Positions 1-8,400 are shown, numbered from the stretch's first letter. The stretch is DNA of 13,792 bases from an uncultured Prevotellaceae bacterium (GCA_947306845.1 CAMZHP010000055.1:1-13792), one strand, 5' to 3'. The notes: a model not told the origin generated them from the sequence alone. Numbers and translations: made by a program.

Positions 1-347
1 TAGCCGTTGCTGCCGTAGCCAGCAAACTCATCGGCATTGGTGGAGAGGAAATCGGGGAATCCGACAGGCCACTGGTCGGCGGGACCGTTGGTGGCGGTGG
101 AGTTGCCGCCTTGGTTGCCGCCGCTGGCATTGTAGTCGCGGAAGGCGGGCAGCGAACCTTGGTAGATGTAGTTGAGACGCAGTTTCACCGACTCCCAGTC
201 GTTGTAGATATCGTTCTCGCCAAATTGTCCGTAGGGGCGTTTCTCTGCGAGGAAATCGTCGGAGCAGGAACTGAACGACATGGCGATGCCGCAGCACAAG
301 ATGCATCCGCAGACCCATTTGTATATCTTGGTTGTCATTGTCTTCAT
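1..347 (-). CDS. SusD/RagB-like outer-membrane lipoprotein, N-terminal part (runs off window)
   Basis: Only the first 115 codons are present; the reading frame is open to base 1. SusD-like proteins are surface lipoproteins that cap the SusC channel and bind the incoming oligosaccharide. The start at 345-347 gives MKTMTTKIYKW, a hydrophobic stretch, and a lipobox-like FSSC with Cys28 as the acylated residue. Cys28 is followed by SDDFL. Acidic residues right after the cysteine match the known Bacteroidota surface-export signal, and 'C-S/N-D-D-F-L' is the usual beginning of mature SusD proteins. The segment after it (NDIYNDWESVKLRLNYIYQG) fits the first helices of the SusD fold. The gene lies 36 bp after the SusC stop on the same strand, the standard SusC-SusD pairing. 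A second ATG at codon 4 is an equally possible start. Family identity rests on the N-terminus and the position. Confidence 0.85.
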   Translation of the reverse strand, partial: MKTMTTKIYKWVCGCILCCGIAMSFSSCSDDFLAEKRPYGQFGENDIYNDWESVKLRLNYIYQGSLPAFRDYNASGGNQGGNSTATNGPADQWPVGFPDFLSTNADEFAGYGSNG

Positions 348-383
348 GATTTTTATGGTTCTTTTTCTATGTTGCATAGCTCA

Positions 384-3300
384 TCAGAATGTCACGTTCA
401 CACCCATGGTGATCTTGCGGGTCACAGGATAGCTGCCGTAGGTGCCGGCGAAAGTGTTCCAGTAGCCACCGGGACAAGCGTTGTAGAGGCTGAAGGCGTT
501 CTGTACCGTCACATTGAGGCGGATGGTGCTCAGACCGATGCTCTTCACCCAGTTCTTGGGCAGGGTGTAGGCGAGCGAGATATTGCGGAGCAGGATTTCT
601 GCTGCCGACATGCGCCAGTAGGTGGATGTCCTGGAGTTGACATTGCCCGAGGTGAATCCGAAATTGGGCCAACGGCCGTTGGGATTGGCTGAGGCGATCA
701 CACTGCCTTGTGCATCGAGCACGTCCTCGTAGATAAACATGTCGTTCCACATCACAGAGACGTTGGTGGTTTCCAACGAGCCGAACGACTCCTGATACAT
801 TCCTGGCATCATGCGGTAGGCTCCCCATTCGCCTTGGAAGGTGGCATTGAGTGACAACGATTTCCACACGAAGGTCAGGTTGAGGTTGGAGCGATAGGGG
901 TTGCTCTGGCGTTTTGAGATCTGAACGATATCCTCGCTCTCGTTGATGATGCCGTCGGGACCGGTCCAGTTGCCGTTATCGTCCTTCGGTCCGCGTACGT
1001 CCTCATAAATCAGCATGCCTGGATGCACCTGGCTCTGCGACAGGCCGAGGTAGTTGGTGATGTGGTATTTCTGGAAATACTCCTCAATCTGCTGGTAGCT
1101 GCGGAACATGCCCATGCAGGAGAGGCCCCAGAGACCGCGGTCGCTGCGCTCGCCATATACAACGGAATTGAGTTTGGGGTTGACATCCCAGTAGTACTTC
1201 TTCACTTTGTTGTCATCAATGCTGAATCCGAGGCGGGCAGAGAGATACATGTCCTTGTTGAAGCGTTGCCGCCATCCTACGATGGCCTCTATGCCCCACA
1301 GGTCCATCTCGGAGAAGTTTTCAGGAGCGGGGTAAGTGCCTGCGGTACCGGGCATGTAGTTGGCGTTGGGCAGTGCGAACATCTCGCGGTTGCGGTCGTA
1401 GTAGCCGTCGAGCGAGACACTCAGTCTGCCGTCGAGGGCGCGGACATCGATACCCACATTGGTTTTGATGTTCTTGTCCCAGTGCAGGTCGCGGTTGGTG
1501 CCGCTCTTCTCTGGCAACTGGAAAGCGCGTGCCGACTCTTTGGTGATGTCGATGCCGAAGATGGTGCCACGGTTGGGGTTGTAAGAGTAGAGCTGCAGCC
1601 AGCGCCAGGCATCCACGTTGTCACGGCCCATGATACCGAACGACGCGCGGAGTTTGAGGAAGTCAATCTTCCATTTCTCTTTCGGGAACCATTTCTCCTC
1701 GCTGACCACCCATCCGGCGGAGAAGGAGGGGAAGGCACCCCAGTAGTTCTCAGGGGCAAATTTGGCGGCGGAAGCTTGCGAACGGATTAGGAACTCAAAG
1801 AGGTAGCGGTCGGCGTAGGCATAGTTGAAACGTCCGATGTAGGCGAGGTTGCCGCCATCGCTCTTTCCCCAGGTCGGGGTCATCTGTGAGTCATCGGCCA
1901 TCGAGTTGGAAGTGCCGTCGGTGAAGGGAAGCGGGTGGGTGGCCTCGGTATTCATCCAGCTGCTCTCATTCTCGCCGCGCTCGATGGAGAAGGTGCCGCT
2001 GATGTCGTGGTTGCCGAACTTCCGTCCGTAGATGAGCATGAAGTTGAGCTGGTAGCTGCTGTTGCGGCTCATGTTGTTGACAATCCTCGATGCCTGGCCA
2101 CTGTTGAGGATGCGCTCCTCGAGGTTGTCGAAAGAGGTGTAGCGGAATCCTTCCAGCGATACCTCATCATAGATGCTCAGGGGGTCGAGGGGATCGTCGG
2201 CGATGTTGTTGATGATGGCGTTGGGATCGGTGACGTAGAGGTGGTGTCCCGAACCGCCTCGGTTCTTCACACGATAGACCGTGTTCTCCATTTGGATGCG
2301 GTTGTCGTGGCTGTTGCCCACATTGCGCGAGTAAGTGACACGGGCACGCAGACCCTTGAGTAACTTGATGAAACCGAAATCGGCCTCCAATGAACCTTGG
2401 ATGGACATGGAGTTGGTGCGCTGCTCACGGTTGTTCTGCGAGTCGTAGAGCGACTTGTAGTTGTAGTAGTTCTGGAAGGAAGGGTTGTTCTCCATGCCGG
2501 AGTGGTAGATGGGATAACCGTTGATCTCATCGGGCACGTAAGAGGGGTTCTTCATCATATAAAGGTAGTCCTCTTGGTTGCCGCCTCCTGAGTTGGAGGT
2601 CTGGTGCATGTTCTTGTGGGAGTCATCACCACTGACGGAGAGTGTGGCTTTCACATACTTGTTGATGTTGGCGGTGATGCCGGCACGGTAGTTCCAGCGG
2701 TTGTAGTCGAGCTTGCCGATATTTCCGTCCTGCGTCTGGTAGGTGACGCCGGCGAAATAGGTGGCTTTCTCATTGCCGCCGTTGACGTTGATGGAGTGGC
2801 GCTGTGAGAGCGAGCTGCTCCAGTATTTGTCCAGAAGGTCGTAGTTGGTGCTTTTCATCTGCTCCAACTCATCGGCCTGGAAGAAGTCAATCAGGCGGTC
2901 GGGGGTCTTGTTGTCCTGAAGCACCTGTGCGGCCTTGGCGGCATTGTAGATGCGGCCGTAGTTGTAGCCGTCAAGCATCTCGGCATGTTTCACAGCATCC
3001 ACGTAACCCAACTGTGTCTGGTAGGAGATGCGGGGCTTGCCAGCCTGACCGCGCTTGGTCTTCACGAGGATGACACCGTAGGCTCCGTAGGCACCATAGA
3101 TGGCGGCAGCGGCATCTTTTAGGATGGTGATGCTCTCCACCTCATCGACATCGAGGTTGTTGAACTCTTCCTCACCCTTGTCGCCATCCTGATAGACGAA
3201 ATCATCGATGACGTAGAGTGGTCGTGGGTCGATGTTGGCACCGGCGGCGGCACCGTTCATGTCGGTCTTCGGCAGCAGGGCGACAGCGTCGCTGGCGGCA

Positions 3301-3806
3301 CGGATGGTGATGGTGGCATTCTCACCCGGACGACCTGTCGAGGGCATCGTGACGTGCAACGAGGGCGAAAGGCCGATGAGGGCCTCGGAGAGTGAGCTCA
3401 CCGAGAGGTCTTTCAGCTCCTCGGGATTGATGACTTCGACAGCTCCCGTCACATTCTTCTGTTTCAGGGCACCGTAGCCTACTACAACGACATCGTCGAG
3501 GGCATTCTCTTCTTCCTCCAGGGTGATGGTGGGATTGTCCAGATTGCTGACCACCTGGGTCTGGTAACCGATGTAGGTGATCTTGAGTTTCTTGCCAGCG
3601 GGCACCTCAAGGGTGAAGTGGCCGTCAAGGTCGGTGATGGTGGCTATCTTGCTGTTGCCGTCCACGGCCACCGTGGCACCAATGATGGGTAGGTTGTCCC
3701 CATCTACCACGGTGCCTTTCACAGTCTTGTTCTGGGCTAAGGCAGGGATGGCTATGACAGTCATCAGCAGCACCAGACATATCTTGAATAATTTGAACTG
3801 ATTCAT
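384..3806 (-). CDS. SusC/RagA-family TonB-linked outer-membrane transporter
   Basis: This 1140-residue protein is a typical length for a SusC-type glycan importer. A signal peptide (residues 1-25, ending IPALAQ) is followed by a carboxypeptidase-regulatory-like beta-sandwich (about 27-95; KTVKGTVVDGDNLPIIGATV, DLDGHF, ITYIGYQ). Next come a TonB-box-like DDVVVVGYG (about 104-112) and the plug (about 118-255), with ITIRAAS, RPLYVIDD and VESITILKDA. The remainder reads as a 22-strand barrel rich in aromatic strands, ending in the terminal Phe (GVNVTF) expected for barrel insertion. It would import oligosaccharides, here probably pectin fragments, with energy from TonB-ExbBD. It lies 61 bp after the upstream lipoprotein gene, with no obvious promoter between, so co-transcription is likely. 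The plug lacks the usual LQGR motif (LSEALIGLSP instead) and has IYGAYGAYGV where most relatives have YGSRGANGV. Substrate assignment is inferred from the lyase in the locus. Confidence 0.96.
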   Translation of the reverse strand: MNQFKLFKICLVLLMTVIAIPALAQNKTVKGTVVDGDNLPIIGATVAVDGNSKIATITDLDGHFTLEVPAGKKLKITYIGYQTQVVSNLDNPTITLEEEENALDDVVVVGYGALKQKNVTGAVEVINPEELKDLSVSSLSEALIGLSPSLHVTMPSTGRPGENATITIRAASDAVALLPKTDMNGAAAGANIDPRPLYVIDDFVYQDGDKGEEEFNNLDVDEVESITILKDAAAAIYGAYGAYGVILVKTKRGQAGKPRISYQTQLGYVDAVKHAEMLDGYNYGRIYNAAKAAQVLQDNKTPDRLIDFFQADELEQMKSTNYDLLDKYWSSSLSQRHSINVNGGNEKATYFAGVTYQTQDGNIGKLDYNRWNYRAGITANINKYVKATLSVSGDDSHKNMHQTSNSGGGNQEDYLYMMKNPSYVPDEINGYPIYHSGMENNPSFQNYYNYKSLYDSQNNREQRTNSMSIQGSLEADFGFIKLLKGLRARVTYSRNVGNSHDNRIQMENTVYRVKNRGGSGHHLYVTDPNAIINNIADDPLDPLSIYDEVSLEGFRYTSFDNLEERILNSGQASRIVNNMSRNSSYQLNFMLIYGRKFGNHDISGTFSIERGENESSWMNTEATHPLPFTDGTSNSMADDSQMTPTWGKSDGGNLAYIGRFNYAYADRYLFEFLIRSQASAAKFAPENYWGAFPSFSAGWVVSEEKWFPKEKWKIDFLKLRASFGIMGRDNVDAWRWLQLYSYNPNRGTIFGIDITKESARAFQLPEKSGTNRDLHWDKNIKTNVGIDVRALDGRLSVSLDGYYDRNREMFALPNANYMPGTAGTYPAPENFSEMDLWGIEAIVGWRQRFNKDMYLSARLGFSIDDNKVKKYYWDVNPKLNSVVYGERSDRGLWGLSCMGMFRSYQQIEEYFQKYHITNYLGLSQSQVHPGMLIYEDVRGPKDDNGNWTGPDGIINESEDIVQISKRQSNPYRSNLNLTFVWKSLSLNATFQGEWGAYRMMPGMYQESFGSLETTNVSVMWNDMFIYEDVLDAQGSVIASANPNGRWPNFGFTSGNVNSRTSTYWRMSAAEILLRNISLAYTLPKNWVKSIGLSTIRLNVTVQNAFSLYNACPGGYWNTFAGTYGSYPVTRKITMGVNVTF

Positions 3807-3867
3807 CGTGTGGATTGTTGGTTATAACATGGTGAATGGTTAATATCGTTGCTCTCCACTGCAGGGA

Positions 3868-5376
3868 TTATGGAAGCCAGCGGGGGTCGCCGCCGCGGTT
3901 GACCACGATCTCATATTCCTGAGGGGTGAAGTCAATGCCTCCGTTGGGTTTCGAGAAATCGATCTCCTGTTCCACGTTGCCCTTGAACTGGGGGTCGTAG
4001 ATGGAGGCGAAGGGAGCCTTGCCGGAGTCCAGCATGTTGTTGTTGCGGTTGAGGTCATCTTGGCGCGGACTCCACAGGAAGTTGAAGCGGTAGGTCTTCG
4101 AGCCCATGTCCATGCGGTAGAGCTGTGATACGTCGTAGAAAATACAGTGGTCGACGATGAGAGAGAGGTCGTTGCCGCTGGTGTTGTTGACAAAGCGCCA
4201 CCCAGTGTAGGTTTTGCTGAAGGTGGTGTTGCGGAATATGATCGACTGACTCTTGTAGTCGGCGCTGTAACTGCCGAAGGTCTTGGCAGGCTGAGCGTTG
4301 GAAGGGTGGTTGTAACGGATGAAACAGGCGGCATCGTTGTCCACCACGTTGTAGATGGTGCTGTTCTCTATCAGAATGTTTTTCACGGCCTTTCCTGCCT
4401 TATATAAGTTGATGAAACCAATGTTCGACTTCGTCTCATTCTTCATCTGCACGATGCAATTGCTGACAGTGAAGTACCAGAAAGCGCAGTTGAGTTCATT
4501 GTCGTAAAGCATGGCGTGGGGCAGGTTCTTGAACCAGCAGTTGGCGATGTATATAGGATCCTCCACCATGTAGTGTCCCTTTGACAATGAGGGATTCTTG
4601 TCTGCAATGTTGTAGGGCCAGCGATTCTCCACCTTGATGGCATCGGGGGCAGTCTTTGACATGGCGATGAAACCACCGGCTGTGCATTCCGTCATATCAA
4701 AGTTGATGTACTTCACTTTCAGGGTGCTCCAAGTCTCAAAATGCCCGTTGCCGGTCATGTTGACCACGGGGCGGTGCACCTTGTCGCCACGGAATGTCAG
4801 TTTGTGGTATTGGAAGTCGACGTTGTCGCTCAGGGTGTAAACACCGTTGGCTTCAAGGTCGATGGCCACTTCTTCTCCCACGGAGTCAAGAGGGTGGGAG
4901 GCGATGTAGGCACTGATCTCTTCACCGCTGGGGATGGTCATCACCGAAGGAACGAGGGTCGAGAAGTCATACACGCTCTCTATGTCGGCATCGGTGTTGC
5001 CTAGGTTTTTATTGCCCAAGGTGCGCATGATCATTTTGTACTTCGAGTCCTCGGTCACTGATACGGTGAATTTTGAGCCATCGACGATTTTCTTATCGTA
5101 GCCGTCGATAATCACGGGATTCGCAGGGTCGTCCACATTCATGAATGTCACCTCATGGCCGTCGGCTCCCGCCACTGTGGGCCAGCTGATGGTGGCCGTT
5201 TGGCCGTCGGTGCTGACAATGAATGAGATGCTGTCTTGGATGGGTGTCTTCATTTGGGTATTTGTCACACCCAAATCGAAGCCGTCGGGCGACTCATAGC
5301 CCTCAGCACAACCAGCCAGCAGTAGGATGCACAACACATACAGTGAGGCATGCCATTTCTTGGTTCGGTTTTTCAT
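3868..5376 (-). CDS. Beta-helix lipoprotein of DUF4992/DUF4957/DUF5123 type, probable surface pectin-binding protein
   Basis: A 502-residue lipoprotein. The signal peptide ends in LLLAGC, so Cys23 should be lipidated; AEGYE follows, with acidic residues close to the cysteine as in surface-exposed Bacteroidota lipoproteins. Residues about 23-45 (CAEGYESPDGF, GVTNTQM) resemble the DUF4992 start. Residues about 48-140 look like a fibronectin-III-type sandwich (TATISWPTVAGADGHEVTF). From about 170 to 500 there are repeated short strand-turn units with asparagines (KYINFDMTE, YIANCWFKN, ILIENSTIYN, LIVDHCIFYD), the pattern of a right-handed parallel beta-helix and of DUF4957/DUF5123. I see no recognisable lyase or hydrolase catalytic motif. 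Placed between the pectate lyase and SusC in one operon-like set, it is best explained as a surface glycan-binding protein for pectin. A cryptic polysaccharide lyase activity cannot be excluded. Domain names come from memory of family patterns, not from a search. Confidence 0.85.
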   Translation of the reverse strand: MKNRTKKWHASLYVLCILLLAGCAEGYESPDGFDLGVTNTQMKTPIQDSISFIVSTDGQTATISWPTVAGADGHEVTFMNVDDPANPVIIDGYDKKIVDGSKFTVSVTEDSKYKMIMRTLGNKNLGNTDADIESVYDFSTLVPSVMTIPSGEEISAYIASHPLDSVGEEVAIDLEANGVYTLSDNVDFQYHKLTFRGDKVHRPVVNMTGNGHFETWSTLKVKYINFDMTECTAGGFIAMSKTAPDAIKVENRWPYNIADKNPSLSKGHYMVEDPIYIANCWFKNLPHAMLYDNELNCAFWYFTVSNCIVQMKNETKSNIGFINLYKAGKAVKNILIENSTIYNVVDNDAACFIRYNHPSNAQPAKTFGSYSADYKSQSIIFRNTTFSKTYTGWRFVNNTSGNDLSLIVDHCIFYDVSQLYRMDMGSKTYRFNFLWSPRQDDLNRNNNMLDSGKAPFASIYDPQFKGNVEQEIDFSKPNGGIDFTPQEYEIVVNRGGDPRWLP

Positions 5377-5449
5377 TGTGAAGTAGTTTTAGATGGTGGA
5401 ACAGATTTGTTTTATTGTTATTAGGTTGTGTGTCTCTTACAATAGTTTA

Positions 5450-5457
5450 CAAAAATA
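5450..5457 (-). promoter_or_regulatory. Candidate -7 element for the beta-helix lipoprotein operon
   Basis: On the minus strand this reads TATTTTTG, matching the Bacteroidota -7 consensus TAnnTTTG, 74 bp upstream of the start at 5376. No TTTG -33 element is present at the expected spacing, so this is only a candidate. If real, the lipoprotein, SusC and SusD could be transcribed separately from the lyase. Confidence 0.35.
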
Positions 5458-5496
5458 CAAAAAAAAGTGATAACTTGGATAAAAAAGTGTCTAAAA

Positions 5497-5511
5497 TGGA
5501 AAAATTTTCCA
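5497..5511. repeat. 15-bp perfect palindrome in the gap between the lyase and lipoprotein genes
   Basis: TGGAAAA and TTTTCCA flank a single central base. The element sits 36 bp beyond the lyase stop (minus strand) and about 40 bp upstream of the candidate -7 element. It could be an operator for a dimeric regulator. It could also be a weak AT-rich terminator: on the minus strand it is followed by TTTT and, a few bases later, TTTTTT. The stem is AT-rich and the loop would have to open, so terminator strength would be low. Confidence 0.4.
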
Positions 5512-5546
5512 ACTTTTTCTAAAAAATGTTATTCAGGACAGGAATG

Positions 5547-8264
5547 TCAGTCCTTGATGATCTTGGCACAGTGGGTATGCCCTTCGATGTCAGTCACCCG
5601 CATCAGATAGGTCTCGTGTGGTTTGAGAGAAGAGACTTGCTTGCCATCGAGGGTGAAGAACTCACGGCTCTTTACCCGTATGCTGCTTTCGTCCCATGCA
5701 GGAGAGATGGCCATGGCGGCATCGGCAGTGATGATGATGCCAAAAGGCTGTGTGAATGTGGTCACGCCATCGTTGACAGTGACATTCAGTTGATAGACCC
5801 CTTCCGCATCAGGTTGGGTGGCCTGTATGGTCAGTGTGTTGCCGTTGATACTGGGCGCAAAGATACCGGTTCCCATGTTCTCCTCCAGGGTGAAAGTGGG
5901 GGTGACGGCTTTGCCGTTCTGTCCGAAGAATCCGGCAAAGTGGGGCTTTAGGTCGATGGTGCCGCTTGCGTTGGGTTGAATGATGACATAGGGATGCGAC
6001 ATCAGCTCCAAATAGTCTTCCAACAGGGTATAGCCGTCATGGTTGGGGTCATCGTTGTTGTTGGCTGCCATGGGATCGCTTCCTGTGATTTTCTCCCACC
6101 AGTCGGGCATGCCATCCTGGTCGGTGTCCCAATCAGCAGGACGGGTCTCCTCCGGATATACTTCCCAGCCTTTGCCCGCAGCGTGCTCGGTGATGTCCGC
6201 CTCGGTGTCAATCTCACCTTTGATGCCTGATTTGGAACCCACGTATGTATAGGTTCCCTCAAGGGTTTCATGAATGTTGCGAAGATGGTGCTCATCACGC
6301 ATGGGCATGGTGGCTCCGCTATAACTGGTCACCACCTTCAGGGCATCTTGGGCGGTGTGGATGACGGCATGCGAGGGGAAGAAGGGCTCGTTGACGATGG
6401 TCTCATATTTGGGTCCGGGGTCGCCATTGGAGAGCGCCACGTTGTAAGTCACGTTTTTGGCGTCCTGTGTCAGCGTGTGGTTCTTGTTCTCGCGGATGTT
6501 GCCGCTGACGAATGCCCGCCACGTACTTTCAGGATGGCCGACATTTTCGTAGTTCTGGGTAAAGAGCACGGTGTGGCGGGTATCGGGACCCATTTTGTAG
6601 TAGTTGTTCACAAAATTCACCTCATGACAGTTGCCATCGGTGGTGCGTTTGTTCCAGTTGTACACGACATTGTTGAAGATGTCCATCTGTCCGATGGCAC
6701 GGTTCTCGCCATCCATGCCGCCACCCAAGCTCCAGTTGCGGCCCTCGCAGTTGACAAGCAGGTTGTGATGCCATGAGCCGATTTTGCCATCGATGGTGGC
6801 TGCATAACCGTGGTTGGTGCCGTCGGCGTAGTTCTTATGGCCGGCAATACCCAATGCCTCGCTGATGATGGAGTATTGGAAGGAGATGTTTTTCGCACCT
6901 CGTCCGCTGACGGTCTCGTCGGTGCCCCAGGCAGCCATGCAATGGTCGACGATGGCATGGTCGGCTCCGCTCATGCCCATGGCGTTGCCTGTGTTTTGTC
7001 CGTATATGCCCAGTCCGCGTTTGAACCGTATGAAGCGGCAAATTGTCTCGGAACCAATGTTGATGTTGGAGGCTTTCAGGCAGATGCCCTTGCCGGGTGC
7101 TGTCTGTCCGGCGATGGTGGCATAAGGCTTGACAAAATGTGCTTCGAAATCCAACTCGATGATGCCGCTCACATCGAAGATGATGGTGCGAGGCCCTTCC
7201 ATGTCGACCAGTCCATAGAGCAATGAACCAGGCTGATGGTCGTTGTTGAGATTGGTGACATGATAGACCACTCCGCCACGGCCGCCTGTAGCAAAACGCC
7301 CGTAGCCCTCAGCACCGGGGAAGGCCAGGTGGCGTGGGCGGAAACTCCATACCAATCCTTTGGTGACGTTGCCGTCGGCGGTCTCCTCATCCACCCGCCA
7401 ATAGTAGGTGTTGAGATTGTAGAGGTCAGTGGCCGTATAGGTGGTGTCTGCTCCTTCATAGAGAGCTGTAGTGGAATTGGCTACAGATATGGAATCTGTG
7501 CCCAAATGTAAGTAATGTTTTGTGACATCTTTGCTGGCTGGCGACCATTTGAGTGCGAACGAGCCATCATCGGCATCTATGTGGAAATCTTTGTCGCTTG
7601 GTACAGGCAGCTTGGCTTGCAGTTTGGCGTCTGTCACATCAATCATAAAGCCATTGAGCAGTGGAGTCTTGTCCTTGATCCTTTTGGTGTCGGCATCAGC
7701 AGGAGCCTCATCCTCGCTCGTGGAGATAGTGAGGACCACCTCTTCGTTGCTGTCGCTGACAGTGAAAAGGGTCATCAGCACTGTGGCATTCTGTGCAGAA
7801 CTGACTTGTTCGGTACGAGGCACAGACTGATGCACCACCTTGTCGTTGAGACTCACGGTGATGGGCCATGAGGCGGTGCTGGCAGGGTCTTGCCATCCAT
7901 TATGATAGGTTTGGATGCTGTGTTGACCAGGAGTCAGTCCTTTGATAATCAAATCGAACGAGCCACATTCGTTGGGGTCGAAATTCATTCCGTCACCCGT
8001 CAGGCGGCAGTTGTCCTCTTTTTTCTGCACAAAAGTCTTGCTCCATCCGGAGCGCATGGTATGTCCGGAGCGGATGGTGAACGTGACGCCATCCATTTCT
8101 AGGATGCACTCTTTGACGTCTTTGTTGAACTTCCATGGCGTGAAGCCAGGCTCCAGCACCTCATCATTGTTTCTGCTGGGTTCGTTGATATCGATTTTGT
8201 AAGTTTTCTGTGCTTGCATGCCGATGGTGGCAGCAAGAGCCAGAATGGTCAGTAGTTGTCTCAT
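5547..8264 (-). CDS. Secreted multidomain pectate lyase (polysaccharide lyase family 1 type)
   Basis: This 905-residue enzyme should cleave polygalacturonate by beta-elimination outside the cytoplasm. I chose the ATG at 8262-8264 because it opens directly into a signal peptide (MRQLLTILALAATIGMQAQ); the frame extends 15 codons upstream but that adds an implausible leader. Residues about 20-215 look like a beta-sandwich carbohydrate-binding module. A fibronectin-III-like unit (about 225-310) ends in YYWRVDEETADG. The catalytic beta-helix begins at AFPGAEGYG (314-322) and runs to about 690. It carries GPRTIIFDVSGII, YATIAGQTAPGKGI, the DH motif and acidic pair in IVDHCMAAWGTDE (438-450; D440, D449, E450), and HHN-x8-R with R509 as the probable catalytic arginine. 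Calcium-loop-like DTDQDGMPD (713-721) and NHDG (741-744) follow, then an Ig-like unit and a short C-terminal domain (EFFTLDGKQV to KIIKD) resembling a type IX secretion sorting domain. It is the first gene of the locus. Confidence 0.93.
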   Translation of the reverse strand: MRQLLTILALAATIGMQAQKTYKIDINEPSRNNDEVLEPGFTPWKFNKDVKECILEMDGVTFTIRSGHTMRSGWSKTFVQKKEDNCRLTGDGMNFDPNECGSFDLIIKGLTPGQHSIQTYHNGWQDPASTASWPITVSLNDKVVHQSVPRTEQVSSAQNATVLMTLFTVSDSNEEVVLTISTSEDEAPADADTKRIKDKTPLLNGFMIDVTDAKLQAKLPVPSDKDFHIDADDGSFALKWSPASKDVTKHYLHLGTDSISVANSTTALYEGADTTYTATDLYNLNTYYWRVDEETADGNVTKGLVWSFRPRHLAFPGAEGYGRFATGGRGGVVYHVTNLNNDHQPGSLLYGLVDMEGPRTIIFDVSGIIELDFEAHFVKPYATIAGQTAPGKGICLKASNINIGSETICRFIRFKRGLGIYGQNTGNAMGMSGADHAIVDHCMAAWGTDETVSGRGAKNISFQYSIISEALGIAGHKNYADGTNHGYAATIDGKIGSWHHNLLVNCEGRNWSLGGGMDGENRAIGQMDIFNNVVYNWNKRTTDGNCHEVNFVNNYYKMGPDTRHTVLFTQNYENVGHPESTWRAFVSGNIRENKNHTLTQDAKNVTYNVALSNGDPGPKYETIVNEPFFPSHAVIHTAQDALKVVTSYSGATMPMRDEHHLRNIHETLEGTYTYVGSKSGIKGEIDTEADITEHAAGKGWEVYPEETRPADWDTDQDGMPDWWEKITGSDPMAANNNDDPNHDGYTLLEDYLELMSHPYVIIQPNASGTIDLKPHFAGFFGQNGKAVTPTFTLEENMGTGIFAPSINGNTLTIQATQPDAEGVYQLNVTVNDGVTTFTQPFGIIITADAAMAISPAWDESSIRVKSREFFTLDGKQVSSLKPHETYLMRVTDIEGHTHCAKIIKD

Positions 8265-8290
8265 GGTTGCTTTAGTAATTAGTCTGTGGG

Positions 8291-8298
8291 CAAAATTA
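8291..8298 (-). promoter_or_regulatory. Candidate -7 element for the pectate lyase gene
   Basis: On the minus strand this reads TAATTTTG, a match to TAnnTTTG, 26 bp upstream of the chosen lyase start. A second minus-strand match, TATTTTTG, lies at 8372-8379. Neither has a TTTG -33 element at the expected distance, as is often seen where transcription depends on an activator. Which one is used cannot be decided from sequence. Confidence 0.35.
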
Positions 8299-8345
8299 CA
8301 AAAAAACATCGATTGAATGTAAAAATGTCAATCAAATCATTATAA

Positions 8346-8386
8346 ATTTGTCATTATTATCAAGAGGTGTCCAAAAATATTTGTCA
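8346..8386. repeat. Two direct ATTTGTCA repeats in the divergent promoter region
   Basis: ATTTGTCA occurs at 8346-8353 and again at 8379-8386, 33 bp apart start to start (about three helical turns), with a related AAATGTCA at 8323-8330. The region is AT-rich, so chance is possible. It lies between the lyase and sigma-factor genes and could bind a regulator acting on either side. Confidence 0.3.
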
Positions 8387-8400
8387 CTTTTGTAAGTTTT

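Noticed and set aside
28..692. Open frames on both strands over the SusD start and the SusC 3' end
   Set aside because: The SusD lipoprotein leader and the SusC C-terminus ending in Phe explain this stretch; the other frames cross gene boundaries and show no features.
1023..1790. 255-codon plus-strand open frame inside the SusC gene
   Set aside because: It is antisense to a strongly supported SusC frame, its translation is low-complexity (Val/Ala/Glu-rich) with no domain features, and several other shadow frames of the same kind lie opposite this gene.
5525..5570. Intrinsic terminator just after the lyase stop (AGGAC/GTCCT on the minus strand followed by a T run)
   Set aside because: The stem is only 5 bp, it overlaps the last codons, and the T run starts about ten bases beyond it.
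6270..6776. 168-codon plus-strand open frame inside the lyase gene
   Set aside because: Antisense shadow of the catalytic domain, which has conserved PL1 motifs; no signal peptide or family pattern in the shadow.
8265..8309. Upstream extension of the lyase start to 8309
   Set aside because: The extra 15 residues (MFFCNFAHRLITKAT) precede a perfectly formed signal peptide starting at 8264, and they lie over the candidate -7 element.
8343..8350. TAAATTTG as a plus-strand -7 promoter element for the sigma operon
   Set aside because: It matches the -7 consensus, but no TTTG lies at the expected upstream spacing and it would give a leader of about 120 bases; the 8401-8433 candidate fits better.
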